Assembly (NCBI GenBank): GCA_963734845.1
Contig: CAVTIS010000002.1
Location: 1 to 64,000, forward strand
Direction: 5' to 3'
Length of the DNA stretch: 64,000 bases
DNA from: JAKAVN01 sp963734845
GTDB taxonomy: Bacteria > Desulfobacterota > Binatia > Binatales > Binataceae
How positions within the stretch are numbered: the first letter of the stretch is position 1; every line of letters starts with the position of its first letter. Below are positions 47,181 to 56,787 of this stretch, piece by piece. The position numbers and the translations under genes were made by a program. The notes under the pieces were generated by a model. That model was not told the DNA's origin and searched no databases. It saw nothing but the letters and a program-made list of their open reading frames with translations.

Positions 47181-47809
47181 CTGTTTTAAGTCCGCGAAGA
47201 TCTTTAATTGTTTTTTCGCCTCGTACAGGGAATCGAGCCACCGTGCTTGTTAGCTTATGGAGTGATCAGGCTTTCGCCTTATCCGTCGTGCTCGTCCAAT
47301 GAAATTCTGACCGGATGGCCCAGAAACGACGTGTTTTATTCAACCACCATCAACAAGAGGCCAGCACAGTGCCACGGCCAATATTTCGCCGCGGCTGGCG
47401 CGCTGGACCGCGGTCTTGGCCTCCAGTTCGGCGGGCATTGGTTTGCGGACGGTAGACGTCACCGCCGACATTTCGCTCTGTCCTCTATGCTTGGAATCCC
47501 GCCCTCGATCGGTCCACCCCCGCCTCAACAGTCAATCCGCCAATTGGATGTTAGCAACGGTTCTATCGAAAGACAAGACACTTCATATCATAACAGAACA
47601 CTCACGATCACCAATTCTCGCCTCAAGTCAGTAGATTGATCGTCGGCAAGTGACGCTCATTGGCTATCATAGCCCTCCGTAACCAGTACTTGACGGGTTG
47701 TCAGCTCAACATCGTCGACACGCCGGCCCGAGGGCCGGCATGCCAGCCGGAGGCGAGCCGGCACGGTAGATTGTCTGAAAGCCTCGGCGACCAGTGACCT
47801 CCAGACTGC
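47181..47809. other. Intergenic stretch with GC hairpins
   Basis: No gene seen. Near its right end there are GC-rich inverted repeats (listed at 47722-47739). Plus-strand frames 47208-47639 look like chance. Confidence 0.5.
47722..47739 (-). terminator. GC hairpin downstream of FAD oxidoreductase
   Basis: GCCGGCCC pairs with GGGCCGGC around a 2-base loop, with further CCGGC repeats on the right. It lies about 70 bp past the stop of the gene at 47810 (minus strand). No T tract, so termination is uncertain. Confidence 0.5.
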
Positions 47810-49381
47810 CTAGCGGCTAGCGGCGCTTTCCAGCGCCACGTTGGAGTGGTGCTCAGGCGTTGGTTCGGCTTCGAGACGGCGTGGGACCATCCGCGAGCCC
47901 TGCTCGGCGCCGCTCTCTTCTTCGAGATACTGCGCGTCCGAGTTCACCCGCCACAGATCGTAGGATGCGCCCATGATGTTGCGGGCGGCCATCAACCCGG
48001 TCATCATCGCGTGGTCCTGGTTGTTGTACTTGTGCATGCCGTTGCGGCCGACCAACTGCAGATTGGGCATCTCGCGTTCGATGAATGCCCGAATCACGTC
48101 GACCGCCTGGCGATACTCCCCATCGTAGACCGGGTACGCGGCGCGCTGGCGGACCACGGTTCCGTCAATCACCTGCGCTTCCTTGGACAGCCCCAGTTTC
48201 GCCAGTTCACGCGTGCCCAACGCGACCAGGTCCGCGTCGGCCGAACTCCACATCGAATCCGAATCGAAGCAGAAGTACTCGAGCCCCAGCACGGTGTAGC
48301 GCTGGTCCGGGACCATGCCGGGACTCCAGTTCTTGAAGTTCTGGATGCGGCCGACACTGACGCCGGGCTCGTGAATGTAGATCCAGTTGTCGGGGAAAAG
48401 CTCCGGCTCGTCGATGATGAGCGCGACGGTTATGAAATCGCGATAGCGCAGACTGCGAGCCGCCTGCGCAACCTCGGGCGGCGCCGGAGGGTCGAGCGCA
48501 CCGATAAGCTCGCGTATCGGCATGGTCGAGATGAAGTGACTACCCGTGTAGGTATGTCGGCCGTCGGAGGCGGCGGTGGTGATGGAGCTAACGCCGCCCT
48601 TCCCACGTTGAATCGCGACCACCGATTCGCCCATTTTAAGCGCGGTGCCGCGGCTCTGAACGGTTTTGGCCAGCTCTTCCCACATCTCGCCGGGCCCGTG
48701 CATCGGATAGCGGAAGCGATCGATCAAGGTCTTGATGACCTGGCCCCGATTGCCGAATCCAAGCGCACGCTTAATCAGTACGCGCATCGAGAGGTCTTTG
48801 ATCCGCTGGGCCGCCCAGTCGGCGCTGATCTCGCTGCACGGAATACCCCATACTTTCTCCGTGTAGCTGCGAAAGAACGTCTCATAGAGCCGCCGCCCGA
48901 AGGCGTTGACCACCCAATCCTCGAAGCTGCGAATTTCGCGCTTGGGCCAAACCCGAGCCGCCATGTAGCTCAGCATGCAGGCGGCCGACTGGAACAGGCC
49001 GAGCTGGCTCAGCGCGTCCCACGTTTCGAGCGGGTATTTGAAGAAGCGGCTGCGATAATAGATGCGCGAGAGCCGTTCGCGCTCGAGCATCCGGTCGCCC
49101 AGGATGTCACCCCAGAGCTTTTCGATCTCGGCGTTCTTGGAAAAGAAGCGGTGACCGCCGATGTCGAAGCGAAATCCCTTGTAGCTGACGGTGCGGGCGA
49201 TGCCGCCGACGTGCTGCGGATCCTGCTCGACGACCACCACCGGCCGTCCGGCTGCCGAAAGCTCGTGCGCCGCGGTCAGCCCGGCAGGACCCGCCCCGAT
49301 TATTACGGTCGTGTCAGCCGCGCCGACAGTTCTCGATATTGTTGACGCGGAATCCGCCCCTTCTCTGCTCTGCACCGTCAT
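47810..49381 (-). CDS. FAD-dependent oxidoreductase (UDP-galactopyranose mutase/protoporphyrinogen oxidase-like)
   Basis: The 523-aa protein has the dinucleotide-binding motif VIIGAGPAGLTAAHELSAAGRPVVVVEQD (25-53), FDIGGHRFFSKN, a YTEKVWGIPCSEISADWAAQRIKDL segment and a C-terminal FAD-binding LQLVGRNGMHKYNNQDHAMMTGLMAARN. This fits the NAD(P)-binding mutase-like proteins of polysaccharide clusters, acting on nucleotide sugars or lipids. It is the intact relative of the damaged gene at 40.8-41.6 kb. Start ATG 49381. Confidence 0.85.
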   Translation of the reverse strand: MTVQSREGADSASTISRTVGAADTTVIIGAGPAGLTAAHELSAAGRPVVVVEQDPQHVGGIARTVSYKGFRFDIGGHRFFSKNAEIEKLWGDILGDRMLERERLSRIYYRSRFFKYPLETWDALSQLGLFQSAACMLSYMAARVWPKREIRSFEDWVVNAFGRRLYETFFRSYTEKVWGIPCSEISADWAAQRIKDLSMRVLIKRALGFGNRGQVIKTLIDRFRYPMHGPGEMWEELAKTVQSRGTALKMGESVVAIQRGKGGVSSITTAASDGRHTYTGSHFISTMPIRELIGALDPPAPPEVAQAARSLRYRDFITVALIIDEPELFPDNWIYIHEPGVSVGRIQNFKNWSPGMVPDQRYTVLGLEYFCFDSDSMWSSADADLVALGTRELAKLGLSKEAQVIDGTVVRQRAAYPVYDGEYRQAVDVIRAFIEREMPNLQLVGRNGMHKYNNQDHAMMTGLMAARNIMGASYDLWRVNSDAQYLEEESGAEQGSRMVPRRLEAEPTPEHHSNVALESAASR

Positions 49382-49595
49382 GGCACGACGACTTTATCCT
49401 AAGACGTTGACACGACACAACACGCGGTTTCGCATGCTTACGCACAGTTGAGCGGAAAAGCTCGTACGGAGAAGCTCTGCCGTTGGTACGACTGCCGCTT
49501 GCCCCCTGCGCAATGTGCCTCGAATTCGCGACCGCCTTTAGCGCCGACTCCAAACGCGCTATGGGAATGGCAGAGGCCCGGGGAGCCCGCGCAAT

Positions 49596-50714
49596 ATGCG
49601 AGTGATCGACGGAGACAGCCACTTTATCGAACCTCTCGACCTGTTCGAGCGCTACATCGATCCCGCCTGGCGCGACCGCACGGTCCGCGTCGATATAGAT
49701 TCGAGCGGCCGCGTCATCGGGCTCATCGTCGACAACCGGCCGATGCGGATGGCCGACCTCGACGAGCTGATGAGCGCATGTGCCGGGTACGGGCAGAAGG
49801 AAGAGGGCCGCAACATCAGCGACTTCGACCTTTACCGAATCGCGAGCCGGAGGTGGCAGGACATGGACCTGCGTATCGGCTACCTCGACGAGGAAGGCTT
49901 CGCCGCGCAGGTGCTATACCCGACGATGGGTCTTTTGTGGGAGAGCTCGGTCGACGACCCGCAACTGGCCGACGCGCTCTGCCGCGCGTACAACACCTGG
50001 GCCTTCGAACTGGTGGCCGGCCACAAGGATCGATTGTTTCCGGCCGCGCACATCTCAATGCGCGACGCGGCGCTGGCCGCGCGCGAGATGGCACGAGTGG
50101 CAAGGCTTGGCTGCCGCACCATCTTCGTCGGCGCCGCGCCGGTCGGTGGGCGCAGCTTCGGCAACCCTGACTTCGATCCGATCTGGGCCGCCGCGCAGGA
50201 ACTCGACCTCGCCGTCGGCATCCATCTGGTGGGCCATCCCAACTACACCGGCAGCCAGTGGTATCGCACCGGCAATCCCGGCTTCATGTACATCACGATG
50301 ATGAACGTGCAGGACCCGCGTATCGCGCTGACCTCGATGATGTACGACGGCGTGTTCGAGCGCTTTCCGCGGCTGCGCGTCGGCACGATTGAGTCAATGG
50401 CGGGATGGGTTGGCGAATGGCTCGAGCGCGTTGACTATCGTTACAAGTACCTCGGCCATACGTCCGGGATGAAACATTCGGCGGCCGAATATTTCGCGCG
50501 CAACATCTGGGTGAGTGCCAACCCCGAGGAACGGATGTTTCCGCTGATGGTCGGATTCGCCGGTGACGATCGCTTCTTCATCGGGTCGGACTATCCGCAC
50601 GCCGAGGGCTTCGTCCATCCGGTTCGCACCACGCGCGAGCTGCTGGGGGCCTTGCCCGCGCGCTCGGTCGAGAAGATCCTGTGCGACAATGCCGCCGCAT
50701 TCTATAAGATCTGA
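49596..50714 (+). CDS. Amidohydrolase family 2 protein
   Basis: The 372-aa protein begins MRVIDGDSHFIEPLDLFERYIDPAWR, the DxH-type metal motif (H9), and ends with a metal-binding IGSDYPHAEGF segment (Asp of strand 8). The GIHLVGHPNYTGS part supplies another His. These features fit the ACMSD/2,3-dihydroxybenzoate decarboxylase-like amidohydrolases, which decarboxylate or hydrolyse cyclic acids. Start ATG 49596 with GGAG upstream. The deacetylase gene follows 31 bp later. Confidence 0.87.
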   Translation: MRVIDGDSHFIEPLDLFERYIDPAWRDRTVRVDIDSSGRVIGLIVDNRPMRMADLDELMSACAGYGQKEEGRNISDFDLYRIASRRWQDMDLRIGYLDEEGFAAQVLYPTMGLLWESSVDDPQLADALCRAYNTWAFELVAGHKDRLFPAAHISMRDAALAAREMARVARLGCRTIFVGAAPVGGRSFGNPDFDPIWAAAQELDLAVGIHLVGHPNYTGSQWYRTGNPGFMYITMMNVQDPRIALTSMMYDGVFERFPRLRVGTIESMAGWVGEWLERVDYRYKYLGHTSGMKHSAAEYFARNIWVSANPEERMFPLMVGFAGDDRFFIGSDYPHAEGFVHPVRTTRELLGALPARSVEKILCDNAAAFYKI

Positions 50715-50745
50715 AGCCGCCGCTCCGGGCATGGAGGAACATCGT

Positions 50746-51600
50746 ATGGCAACCAACGTCGCGGTATGCCTGTCGTTCGATTTCGACGCGATCTGCGTAT
50801 GGCTCGGGAGCCTGAACGCGACTTCGCCGAGCGCAATCTCGCGCGGCGAGTTCGGCGCCGTGGCGACCGAGCGCTTGCTGGATATGCTTGCGCGATGGGA
50901 AATCAAGTCGACCTGGTTCATCCCCGGCCACACCATCGATACCTACCCCGACCTGGTACGCCGGGTGGCGGATGCGGGGCATGAAATCGGCCATCACAAC
51001 TACTGCCACGAAAATCCAATCTCGCTCTCGCTCGACGAGGAAAAGCGGGTGCTCGACCGCGGAACCGAAACGATTCGGCGGATAACGGGCAAGGCGCCGG
51101 AGGGCTTTCGCTCGCCCGCCTGGGACCTGAGCCCGCACTCGCTCGGTCTCCTGCTCGAGCGCGGGTTTCTCTACGACAGCAGCCTGATGGGGAACGACTA
51201 CACGCCCTACTACTGCCGCGTCGGCGACGTCGCGGCCAAGGACGGCCCCTACATCTTCGGGCGCGAGGTGGAGATGGTGGAACTGCCGGTGACCTGGGGC
51301 CTCGACGATTTTCCCGCTTTCGAGTGGCTTTATGGGGTGAACCAGGGGCTCTCGGCGCCGTCGCAGGTTTACGAGCGATGGGCGGGTGATTTCGATTATC
51401 TGTGCGATTTCGTCGGCGCGGGCGTGTATTGTCTGACCATGCATCCGCAGGTCATCGGTCGCGGCCATCGTTTGCTGATGCTCAACCGGCTGGTGGAGCA
51501 TATGAAGGAGCGCACCGGCGTGAGCTTCCGCACGATGGCGGAAGTCGCGCGCGAGTGGAAGCGCAAACATCCGCTCAAGGACTCCCACACCTCGCGATGA
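50746..51600 (+). CDS. Polysaccharide deacetylase (NodB/chitin-deacetylase fold)
   Basis: The 284-aa protein has the NodB motifs: FDFDA (catalytic base and metal Asp, 11-15), HHNYCH with His84 and His88, RSPAWD (122-127) and a late LTMHPQVIGR. It removes acyl groups from amino sugars or acts as a hydantoinase/PuuE-like carbon-nitrogen hydrolase; the FDFDA motif and length also fit the latter. ATG 50746 is preceded by GGAGGA. The last ~250 bp and the start of the next gene are duplicated at 60.57 kb, at the far side of an insertion. Confidence 0.85.
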   Translation: MATNVAVCLSFDFDAICVWLGSLNATSPSAISRGEFGAVATERLLDMLARWEIKSTWFIPGHTIDTYPDLVRRVADAGHEIGHHNYCHENPISLSLDEEKRVLDRGTETIRRITGKAPEGFRSPAWDLSPHSLGLLLERGFLYDSSLMGNDYTPYYCRVGDVAAKDGPYIFGREVEMVELPVTWGLDDFPAFEWLYGVNQGLSAPSQVYERWAGDFDYLCDFVGAGVYCLTMHPQVIGRGHRLLMLNRLVEHMKERTGVSFRTMAEVAREWKRKHPLKDSHTSR

Positions 51601-51655
51601 GTTCGGAAACGGAATAAGAAATGGCCTCAGCAATGCAGCTCTATGCGGCCTTAGC
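51354..51655 (+). repeat. Left copy of direct repeat flanking the insertion
   Basis: This stretch (3' end of the deacetylase gene plus the first ~35 bp of the following gene) is repeated at 60574-60872. The first 105 bp are identical in both, except for one extra A in the right copy; after that they differ progressively. The following gene begins at 51621 but stops after 24 codons (MASAMQLYAALATRIAW...) on this side. Confidence 0.9.
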
Positions 51656-51839
51656 GACTCGCATCGCCTGGTCCGTGGGGACTGAAGCGAGATGATGTTA
51701 TTCGTGAGGTTTGGTAGGGACATCCTCGACCCGGTGCCTCCGGAGCTCGGAAAAAATCGACAGTCGTCGTTAGTGATCTTCGATGGGCCGAAGGAGATGA
51801 CTTACTTCGTGAGTCACTGATGGTTACTTGATGCAACTG

Positions 51840-52405
51840 GCGGTGCTTACTAACCTGCGCAGCGCCGACAAATGGACACCACGCGACTGCCCTGCACATC
51901 ATTTCGGCTAAACTGAAGCTCCGCTCCGGCAGCCCGTAGATCGGTCGCCATGCGCCTAAGCGCATTACCCACGCCATTGGCCGCCTTGTGCTAGCGCACC
52001 GAACTGCGCGTCGCGTCGCGTCAAGCCGGGGATGAAAGTTATGCTACCGTTCCGGTGAAAGCCTCGCGCGCCAGTTCGGGTCAGCAGTTCGTAGAACGGA
52101 GAGACCTCGAGCGAGGGGCCGCGTGCCTCGGCGCAATCGGCGTGGTGAGCCGCAGCGTCTCCCCCCACTTAATGCCCAAGGCTTCCTGGCACCCGCACCC
52201 AAAAGCGCGAAGTCCGCCAGCCGTGGCGGGCAATCGAGCTTGATCTGGGGGAGATTTCGTACTCCCGCCACAGCCGCGTCGAGCAAGGCACCCCAGTTCA
52301 GCGCACTGATGTTCACGGGTTGCCTTGAACATTAGTGGACACTCGGCATAGAAGGTTCCGCCCTCGTCTTCGCTGTAGAATGTCGGCCACCGAAGCAGTG
52401 GGACA
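51840..52405 (-). pseudogene. Decayed partial copy of the P-loop ATPase gene
   Basis: Fragments such as ALLDAAVAG(V)RNLPQ(I)KL(D)CPPRLADFAL correspond to residues near the C-terminus of the intact gene at 52555-54279, spread over several frames. Sequence up to about 52330 matches 52.68-53.05 kb, then it skips to a region matching about 53.25 kb, so it has an internal deletion. It is the relic of a second, diverged copy. Confidence 0.7.
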
Positions 52406-52413
52406 ACATGTGG

Positions 52414-52605
52414 AAATCGCTGTCAGCGCCGTCAGCGCTGTCAGCAATTCAACGTGAGACAGAGTTCTCCGTCCCCTAAGGATTCTTAACTGGGCTAAAA
52501 CTCAGCTAAGTCACAGTTGCGTTTTTGGACGAGGAGGCCTTTGGCTTCGCCAGGTCAGAAGCCACGCGGTTCTGCTGACAGCGCTGACGGCGCTGACAGC
52601 GATTT
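52414..52605. repeat. 33-bp perfect inverted repeat built of 9-bp units
   Basis: Positions 52414-52446 and 52573-52605 are exact reverse complements, 126 bp apart. Each arm contains three consecutive 9-bp units of form CGCYGTCAG. The right arm lies inside the 3' end of the ATPase gene and encodes SLSAPSALSA; the left arm is in the noncoding/decayed side. Possible iteron-like or attachment-related sequence. Confidence 0.85.
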
Positions 52606-54279
52606 CAACGTTCCGGTTAGCGACCGCACAGTGACAATTCGTCTTCCGCTGTGGTCGGGACGGCTGAACTCTAGCTCAATTCCCGAGTCGCGGAGGGTAC
52701 TTACCATCCGCCGAAGAGTATTGCCTAGCACGTGAGCGGCTTTTGGCCAACGCGCTGAGCGGCGATGCTCGTCACTAGCAGTCGACTCAAGGCGCACGCG
52801 AAGTTCTGCGACGGTCCCAGCAAAGCCCTCCCGGGCTAATTCGGCCAGCGGCCCGTAGAGCGGGGATGCCTCGAGCGCGAGGTCGCGTGCCGCGGCGCAA
52901 TTGGCCTGGCAGGCCGCCATCGCCTCTCCAGGCCGCATGCCCAAAGCTTCCTCACACGCGCTCACCCACAGCGCGAAGTCCGCCAGCCGTGGCGGGCGCT
53001 CGAGCTTGACCTGCGGAAGATTTCGGAGTCCCGCCACCGCCGCGTCGAGCAAGGCACTCAGGATCCGTGGCTGCCGCTCAGAGAATTCACGCCAGAACTG
53101 CGCCTCGTCCCGCCGAATCTCGGGCGTGATACTCAGAAACTCGACTATTAGCGCACGGTCGAGAAAATCGGGCCTTGCCGTGCCGAGGTCGGGGATGGCG
53201 TTGAAGATCAGTGGACGGGTGGCATCGAAGATAGCCTCGTCGTGATCGCTGTAGAGTTGCCGGCCACCGAAGCCGCCGCCGGTCGCGAGCCGGCAGGCAG
53301 CATCGGCCAGCTCCTCGGGTAAGCGGCTCAGGTTATCGAAACACACGAGCCAGGAGTTTCTGGCTGCGGCTGTGAGATCACGAACCTCGCGTGGGACGCC
53401 TCTGAGCGCCGAGGTGCGAGGGTCGATGAGCGAACTGATCACGCGGCACGCGGTCGACTTTCCCGCGCCCTGCTCGCCCTTGGCGACCAGAATAGGTAAC
53501 GGAAAGCCCGGACGCAGCGCGGCGATCAGAAAGGCTCTGATTAATATCCAGCCGTGGCGATCGACATTGAAGAAGGGACGCAATTCGTCGAGGCTGCCGC
53601 CGCGCTCCGGTTCGGGCAGCGGTTGCGAGCCGCGCGTGCGGCGAAACTTCGCCGGGGGTCTATCAACTACCCGCCAGCCCTCAGCATCAATCTCGACCGC
53701 CCGCCAGTCACGATCGCAGAGATCAAGATAGAGCCTGTCCCCGTGTTCAGCCACGCGCAGGTGGACCGGACACTCTTCTCCGTCAAACAGCGCGCGCGCT
53801 TCGAACAGTTCGGCCGCGGCGCGGATCGCCTGAGCGCCCGGGCTCTCGCCGGTATTGAGGTAATAAATCCGCAGCAGAAATAGCTGGAAGGCGCGCGCGC
53901 GGATCGGATAGTTCTCCCAATGAGTGTCAACGCGAACCGAGGCCCATCCCTGCTGGTCGGGATCGTGAAACAGCTCGAGCCCTGCGCTCAAAGCCAGCCT
54001 GATCAGCCTGTCGGCCTTTGGCTCCCACCCGGGGTCTTCGGCACTCACCGGCTGGCGGAGCATGTATTCGATCAGGTCCGACTTCTCGTACTTCTCAAGA
54101 ATCGTCCGCCAGTGTTCCCACTGGGCCGCGTCCGCATGCCTGATAGCGGCAAAGGAAAGCACTGCCTCGGTTGAGACCAGTTGCTCCGGATCGTCCGCCA
54201 CCCGAGGTTCCAGCTCGCGAAGGAAGAGCAGAGCCAACTCGGCGGCGACGCTGCGGAGCTGTGGAGTTGGGTCTTCCAT
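52555..54279 (-). CDS. P-loop ATPase of phage/plasmid replication type
   Basis: The 574-aa protein has an N-terminal half of unknown fold and a P-loop ATPase core: ILVAKGEQGAGKST (Walker A, in the middle of the protein), then SWLVCFDNLSRLPEELADAACRLATGGGFGGRQLYSDHDEAIF (Walker B and a sensor-like stretch), and LIFNAIPDLGTARPDFLDRALIVEF. This pattern occurs in VirE/primase-C-like and DUF927-type ATPases of phages and integrative elements, where it serves replication of the element. It starts three bases after the HNH gene's stop. The C-terminus holds one arm of the inverted repeat. Confidence 0.75.
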   Translation of the reverse strand: MEDPTPQLRSVAAELALLFLRELEPRVADDPEQLVSTEAVLSFAAIRHADAAQWEHWRTILEKYEKSDLIEYMLRQPVSAEDPGWEPKADRLIRLALSAGLELFHDPDQQGWASVRVDTHWENYPIRARAFQLFLLRIYYLNTGESPGAQAIRAAAELFEARALFDGEECPVHLRVAEHGDRLYLDLCDRDWRAVEIDAEGWRVVDRPPAKFRRTRGSQPLPEPERGGSLDELRPFFNVDRHGWILIRAFLIAALRPGFPLPILVAKGEQGAGKSTACRVISSLIDPRTSALRGVPREVRDLTAAARNSWLVCFDNLSRLPEELADAACRLATGGGFGGRQLYSDHDEAIFDATRPLIFNAIPDLGTARPDFLDRALIVEFLSITPEIRRDEAQFWREFSERQPRILSALLDAAVAGLRNLPQVKLERPPRLADFALWVSACEEALGMRPGEAMAACQANCAAARDLALEASPLYGPLAELAREGFAGTVAELRVRLESTASDEHRRSARWPKAAHVLGNTLRRMVSTLRDSGIELEFSRPDHSGRRIVTVRSLTGTLKSLSAPSALSAEPRGF

Positions 54280-54282
54280 CGG

Positions 54283-54786
54283 TCAGATCCTTGGAACCAG
54301 CTTCTTCCACTTGCGGCGGTTGCAGCGCCGGCAAAGCGTTTGCAGGTTCGATTCCTCGGTCTTGCCTCCCTTGCTGACCGGAACCATGTGATCCACTTCA
54401 AGGTTGACTGCGGTCCGGCATCTGCGGCACCGCGCGCCGTCGCGCAGCAGCACCTCCGCCCGCATGGGATCGGGAATCCTTCGCTTCGCTGAGCGGTCTT
54501 CACAATTGGGTTGTTCAACTTGGGCGAAGGCGACGAAGTCCGCAAACGCGCTCAGGTCCACCGAATCCGTCGCCCCGATAAGCTGCTCCAGCTTTATCGG
54601 GTTATTGGGCAGGACGTTGTCCATGCGCGCCGACAGCAACAGCAGACAGATCAGATGCGCCTTGCTGGCGTCGGGAAGCTGGCGAAAGCGCAGGTCGTTG
54701 AGCAGGTCATAGGGCAGCCTGATCTCTTTGCGACTGCGCTCGAACTGGCGGAAGTTACGAAAGCCGAAGAACTGTTCCATCGACAT
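54283..54786 (-). CDS. HNH endonuclease domain protein
   Basis: The 167-aa protein has an N-terminal part resembling the DNA-binding start of phage replication proteins (RKEIRLPYDLLNDLRFRQLPDASKAHL), then an HNH nuclease at the C-terminus: LLRDGARCRRCRTAVNLEVDHMVPVSKGGKTEESNLQTLCRRCNRRK, with the two CxxC pairs and the DH/N metal residues. ATG 54786 is chosen; an upstream TTG is in frame. It begins at the end of the YqaJ-like gene, so it belongs to the same transcript. Confidence 0.82.
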   Translation of the reverse strand: MSMEQFFGFRNFRQFERSRKEIRLPYDLLNDLRFRQLPDASKAHLICLLLLSARMDNVLPNNPIKLEQLIGATDSVDLSAFADFVAFAQVEQPNCEDRSAKRRIPDPMRAEVLLRDGARCRRCRTAVNLEVDHMVPVSKGGKTEESNLQTLCRRCNRRKWKKLVPRI

Positions 54787-54787
54787 C

Positions 54788-55667
54788 TTATGCAAGGCCG
54801 GGCTCAAGAAAGTTGATCCTTACGACCGAGACAGGCGGCTTGCGGTGGGGCTCCAGATTGACGCCATGCAGCTCCGGAATCGCGGCGTAATCTACCGCTC
54901 CCCTTCGAGAGCTTCTCAAGAGCTCGACGCCGCAACCAAAGGTCCTGCGCGCCGTTGCCATGCTCTCGAGCATCGCGCGCAGCTTGTGCTCTTCCGCCGT
55001 TGCCGTCTCAAGCCGGACCTTCGCTTCGCGATAGCGCAGCGCGACATGGCGCCATTTCGGATCGGCGCTCAGGTCGAGCTCGCTGCCCGCCGGCTCGGGC
55101 CAGACGTTGTCCCTGACCGGTTGCCAGAACGTGGCCTCGGCATCCAAGAGCCGTTTCAGGTATTCGCGATCGGGGCGTACCCTGACCAGGCTTCCCGCGC
55201 TGCCATCGAATGACCAGTAGTGGACCTCCGTCCGCCCGCGAGACCTCGAGCTCGTGCTGCAGCTGCGCGTAGTAATGCGGAGGCACGCTTCCTTGTTTAG
55301 CGGCGGTCTGGTCGCGCACATTCATGGGGCACTTGATCTCGAGTACGGTTGAACCATCGAAGCTGAGCCCATCGAGCGATGCACGCATCCATTCCAGTTG
55401 GTCGTGCACCAGGCACAGCGGCTCCATCTGGATGCCAACTTCCTGCTCGTAGACCCGCCGCGCGAGCCGCTCCAGCTCGCGCCCGCGCCGCGCCGCCGGC
55501 CCTGCCGCGTCTTCCTGCGTCCGTCCGGTTTTTATCGACCACAGCATGCGCGGCGTTTTGAAGGCCGCCTCGCCCATGATGACCGGAGCGTCGCTGGCGC
55601 CGAGTCCCTGTTGCCGCCAACGGTGCCACTCCGCCGTGTTCTGTTGCAGCCGCTCAATTCTGGGCAT
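54788..55667 (-). CDS. YqaJ-type viral recombinase (exonuclease), one frame change
   Basis: Start ATG 55667 gives MPRIERLQQNTAEWHRWRQQGLGASDAPVIMG; YEQEVGIQMEPLC, LDGLSFDGSTVLEIKCPM (metal-binding Asp and the ExK motif) and YYAQLQHELEVSRADG follow. At about 55225 the protein moves to another frame (VHYWSFDGSAGSLVRVRPDREYL...), ending at 54788. Together they cover a full-length YqaJ/lambda-exonuclease-like protein, which degrades one DNA strand and hands it to an annealing protein. The start overlaps the Erf gene by 14 bp. The single shift makes it a possible assembly error or a fresh mutation. Confidence 0.75.
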
Positions 55668-56787
55668 GGGCTCCGTTCTCCTGGCTGCTCTGTTTGGCCA
55701 GTTTGCGGTTGAGCAGGTCGAGCGCACGGCGGTATGAGCCCTCGGTCATCTCGCCAAGCGCCGCGACCCGGTAATAGGCCAGTACCCGCTCGAGCTCGGT
55801 TCCGGTCTCTTCGATCAGTCCCTGCAGCTCGCGCACCTGCTCCGGCGTGATGACACGCTCCGAGCCGAGCGCGGCCCTCGAATTTGCGCGCTCGTCTTCG
55901 GGATCATCTCCGGTGCTCAGCAGGAATGACTGGAGCAGGGCGTACTTGAGTGCTCCGGTCATCGCCTTGTAGGGCGCCTTGTCGCCGGCATCCGCGCCTT
56001 CACCAGCCACCCTAACGCTCAGCTCCTCGCCGGACCGCGCATCGACGAAGCGGTAATTCATGACCACCCGTGCGATGCGGTCGGAGGAGCTGCGCGGGGT
56101 CTCGGTGGAGATCGACTGAAGCTGCGGAATCACGACCACGCCGAGTTCGGCCAGGATGTCGCCCACCGAGCCCGCCAGGTCGGCGGCCGTCACGTAGCTG
56201 TAGTTATGCCGCTCGTTGTGCCCGCGCTTCTGGACATAGCCGAGCCGCCGGCGGACCTCGGCGAACTTCTCGCGCAGATTCAGCTGTGCGAACATTGGCG
56301 CCGCGAAGCCCGAATCTTCTTTTGTTGCGCCATTTTCGATGTGGCCGCCGAGGCCATTGGCAGATTCGGCGCGCGCCGAGCCGCGCTTTGCGTTTCTCTT
56401 CGGTGTCCGTTCCTGCCTCACTTTGTCGCCGTGATTGTCGTTCGCGGCTCCCTCCGGTTTGCCTTCCTTCGGCACTCGGCCATTGGCTGACGCCTGAGCG
56501 TCGGCTCCTGCCGGCTCTTGCTCCGACGCAGACTGTTCTACTTCCATCGGTTTGCTCCTTCCTTTTTCTGCCAACTGAAACACGTTGCCCTCCTCATCTA
56601 TGTAAATTCCTTCGTCTGAATTGACCTCGGTGACCGGGCGTCCCACCAGCGTCCGGACCTCCACCTCTTCCGCGGCGTGGACCACATGCCATTCCCTCAC
56701 TAGGACGGCGCCACGGGGCCCATCTGCAATCTCGGATTCGGTCAGAACGCAGAGGAAATTTTTCTTGTGGTCCAAAATGGTCTTCAT
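55654..56787 (-). CDS. Erf-type single-strand annealing protein
   Basis: The 377-aa protein (ATG 56787 with GAGGAG about nine bases upstream) has a variable, charged N-terminal half (residues 1-165) and an ERF domain: MFAQLNLREKFAEVRRRLGYVQKRGHNERHNYSYVTAADLAGSVGDILAELGVVVIP, then YKAMTGALKYALLQSFLLSTGDDPED (the conserved family C-terminus). Erf proteins pair single strands during phage recombination. Its partner exonuclease is the next gene, overlapping by 14 bp. The region upstream is shared with the divergent HTH gene. Confidence 0.85.
   Translation of the reverse strand: MKTILDHKKNFLCVLTESEIADGPRGAVLVREWHVVHAAEEVEVRTLVGRPVTEVNSDEGIYIDEEGNVFQLAEKGRSKPMEVEQSASEQEPAGADAQASANGRVPKEGKPEGAANDNHGDKVRQERTPKRNAKRGSARAESANGLGGHIENGATKEDSGFAAPMFAQLNLREKFAEVRRRLGYVQKRGHNERHNYSYVTAADLAGSVGDILAELGVVVIPQLQSISTETPRSSSDRIARVVMNYRFVDARSGEELSVRVAGEGADAGDKAPYKAMTGALKYALLQSFLLSTGDDPEDERANSRAALGSERVITPEQVRELQGLIEETGTELERVLAYYRVAALGEMTEGSYRRALDLLNRKLAKQSSQENGAHAQN

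Noticed and set aside
47846..49345. 499-aa plus-strand frame over the FAD oxidoreductase
   Set aside because: Antisense shadow of a gene with clear FAD motifs.
54338..54366. tRNA T-loop-like string GGTTCGATTCC
   Set aside because: It lies inside the HNH gene and no matching acceptor, D or anticodon stems can be drawn.
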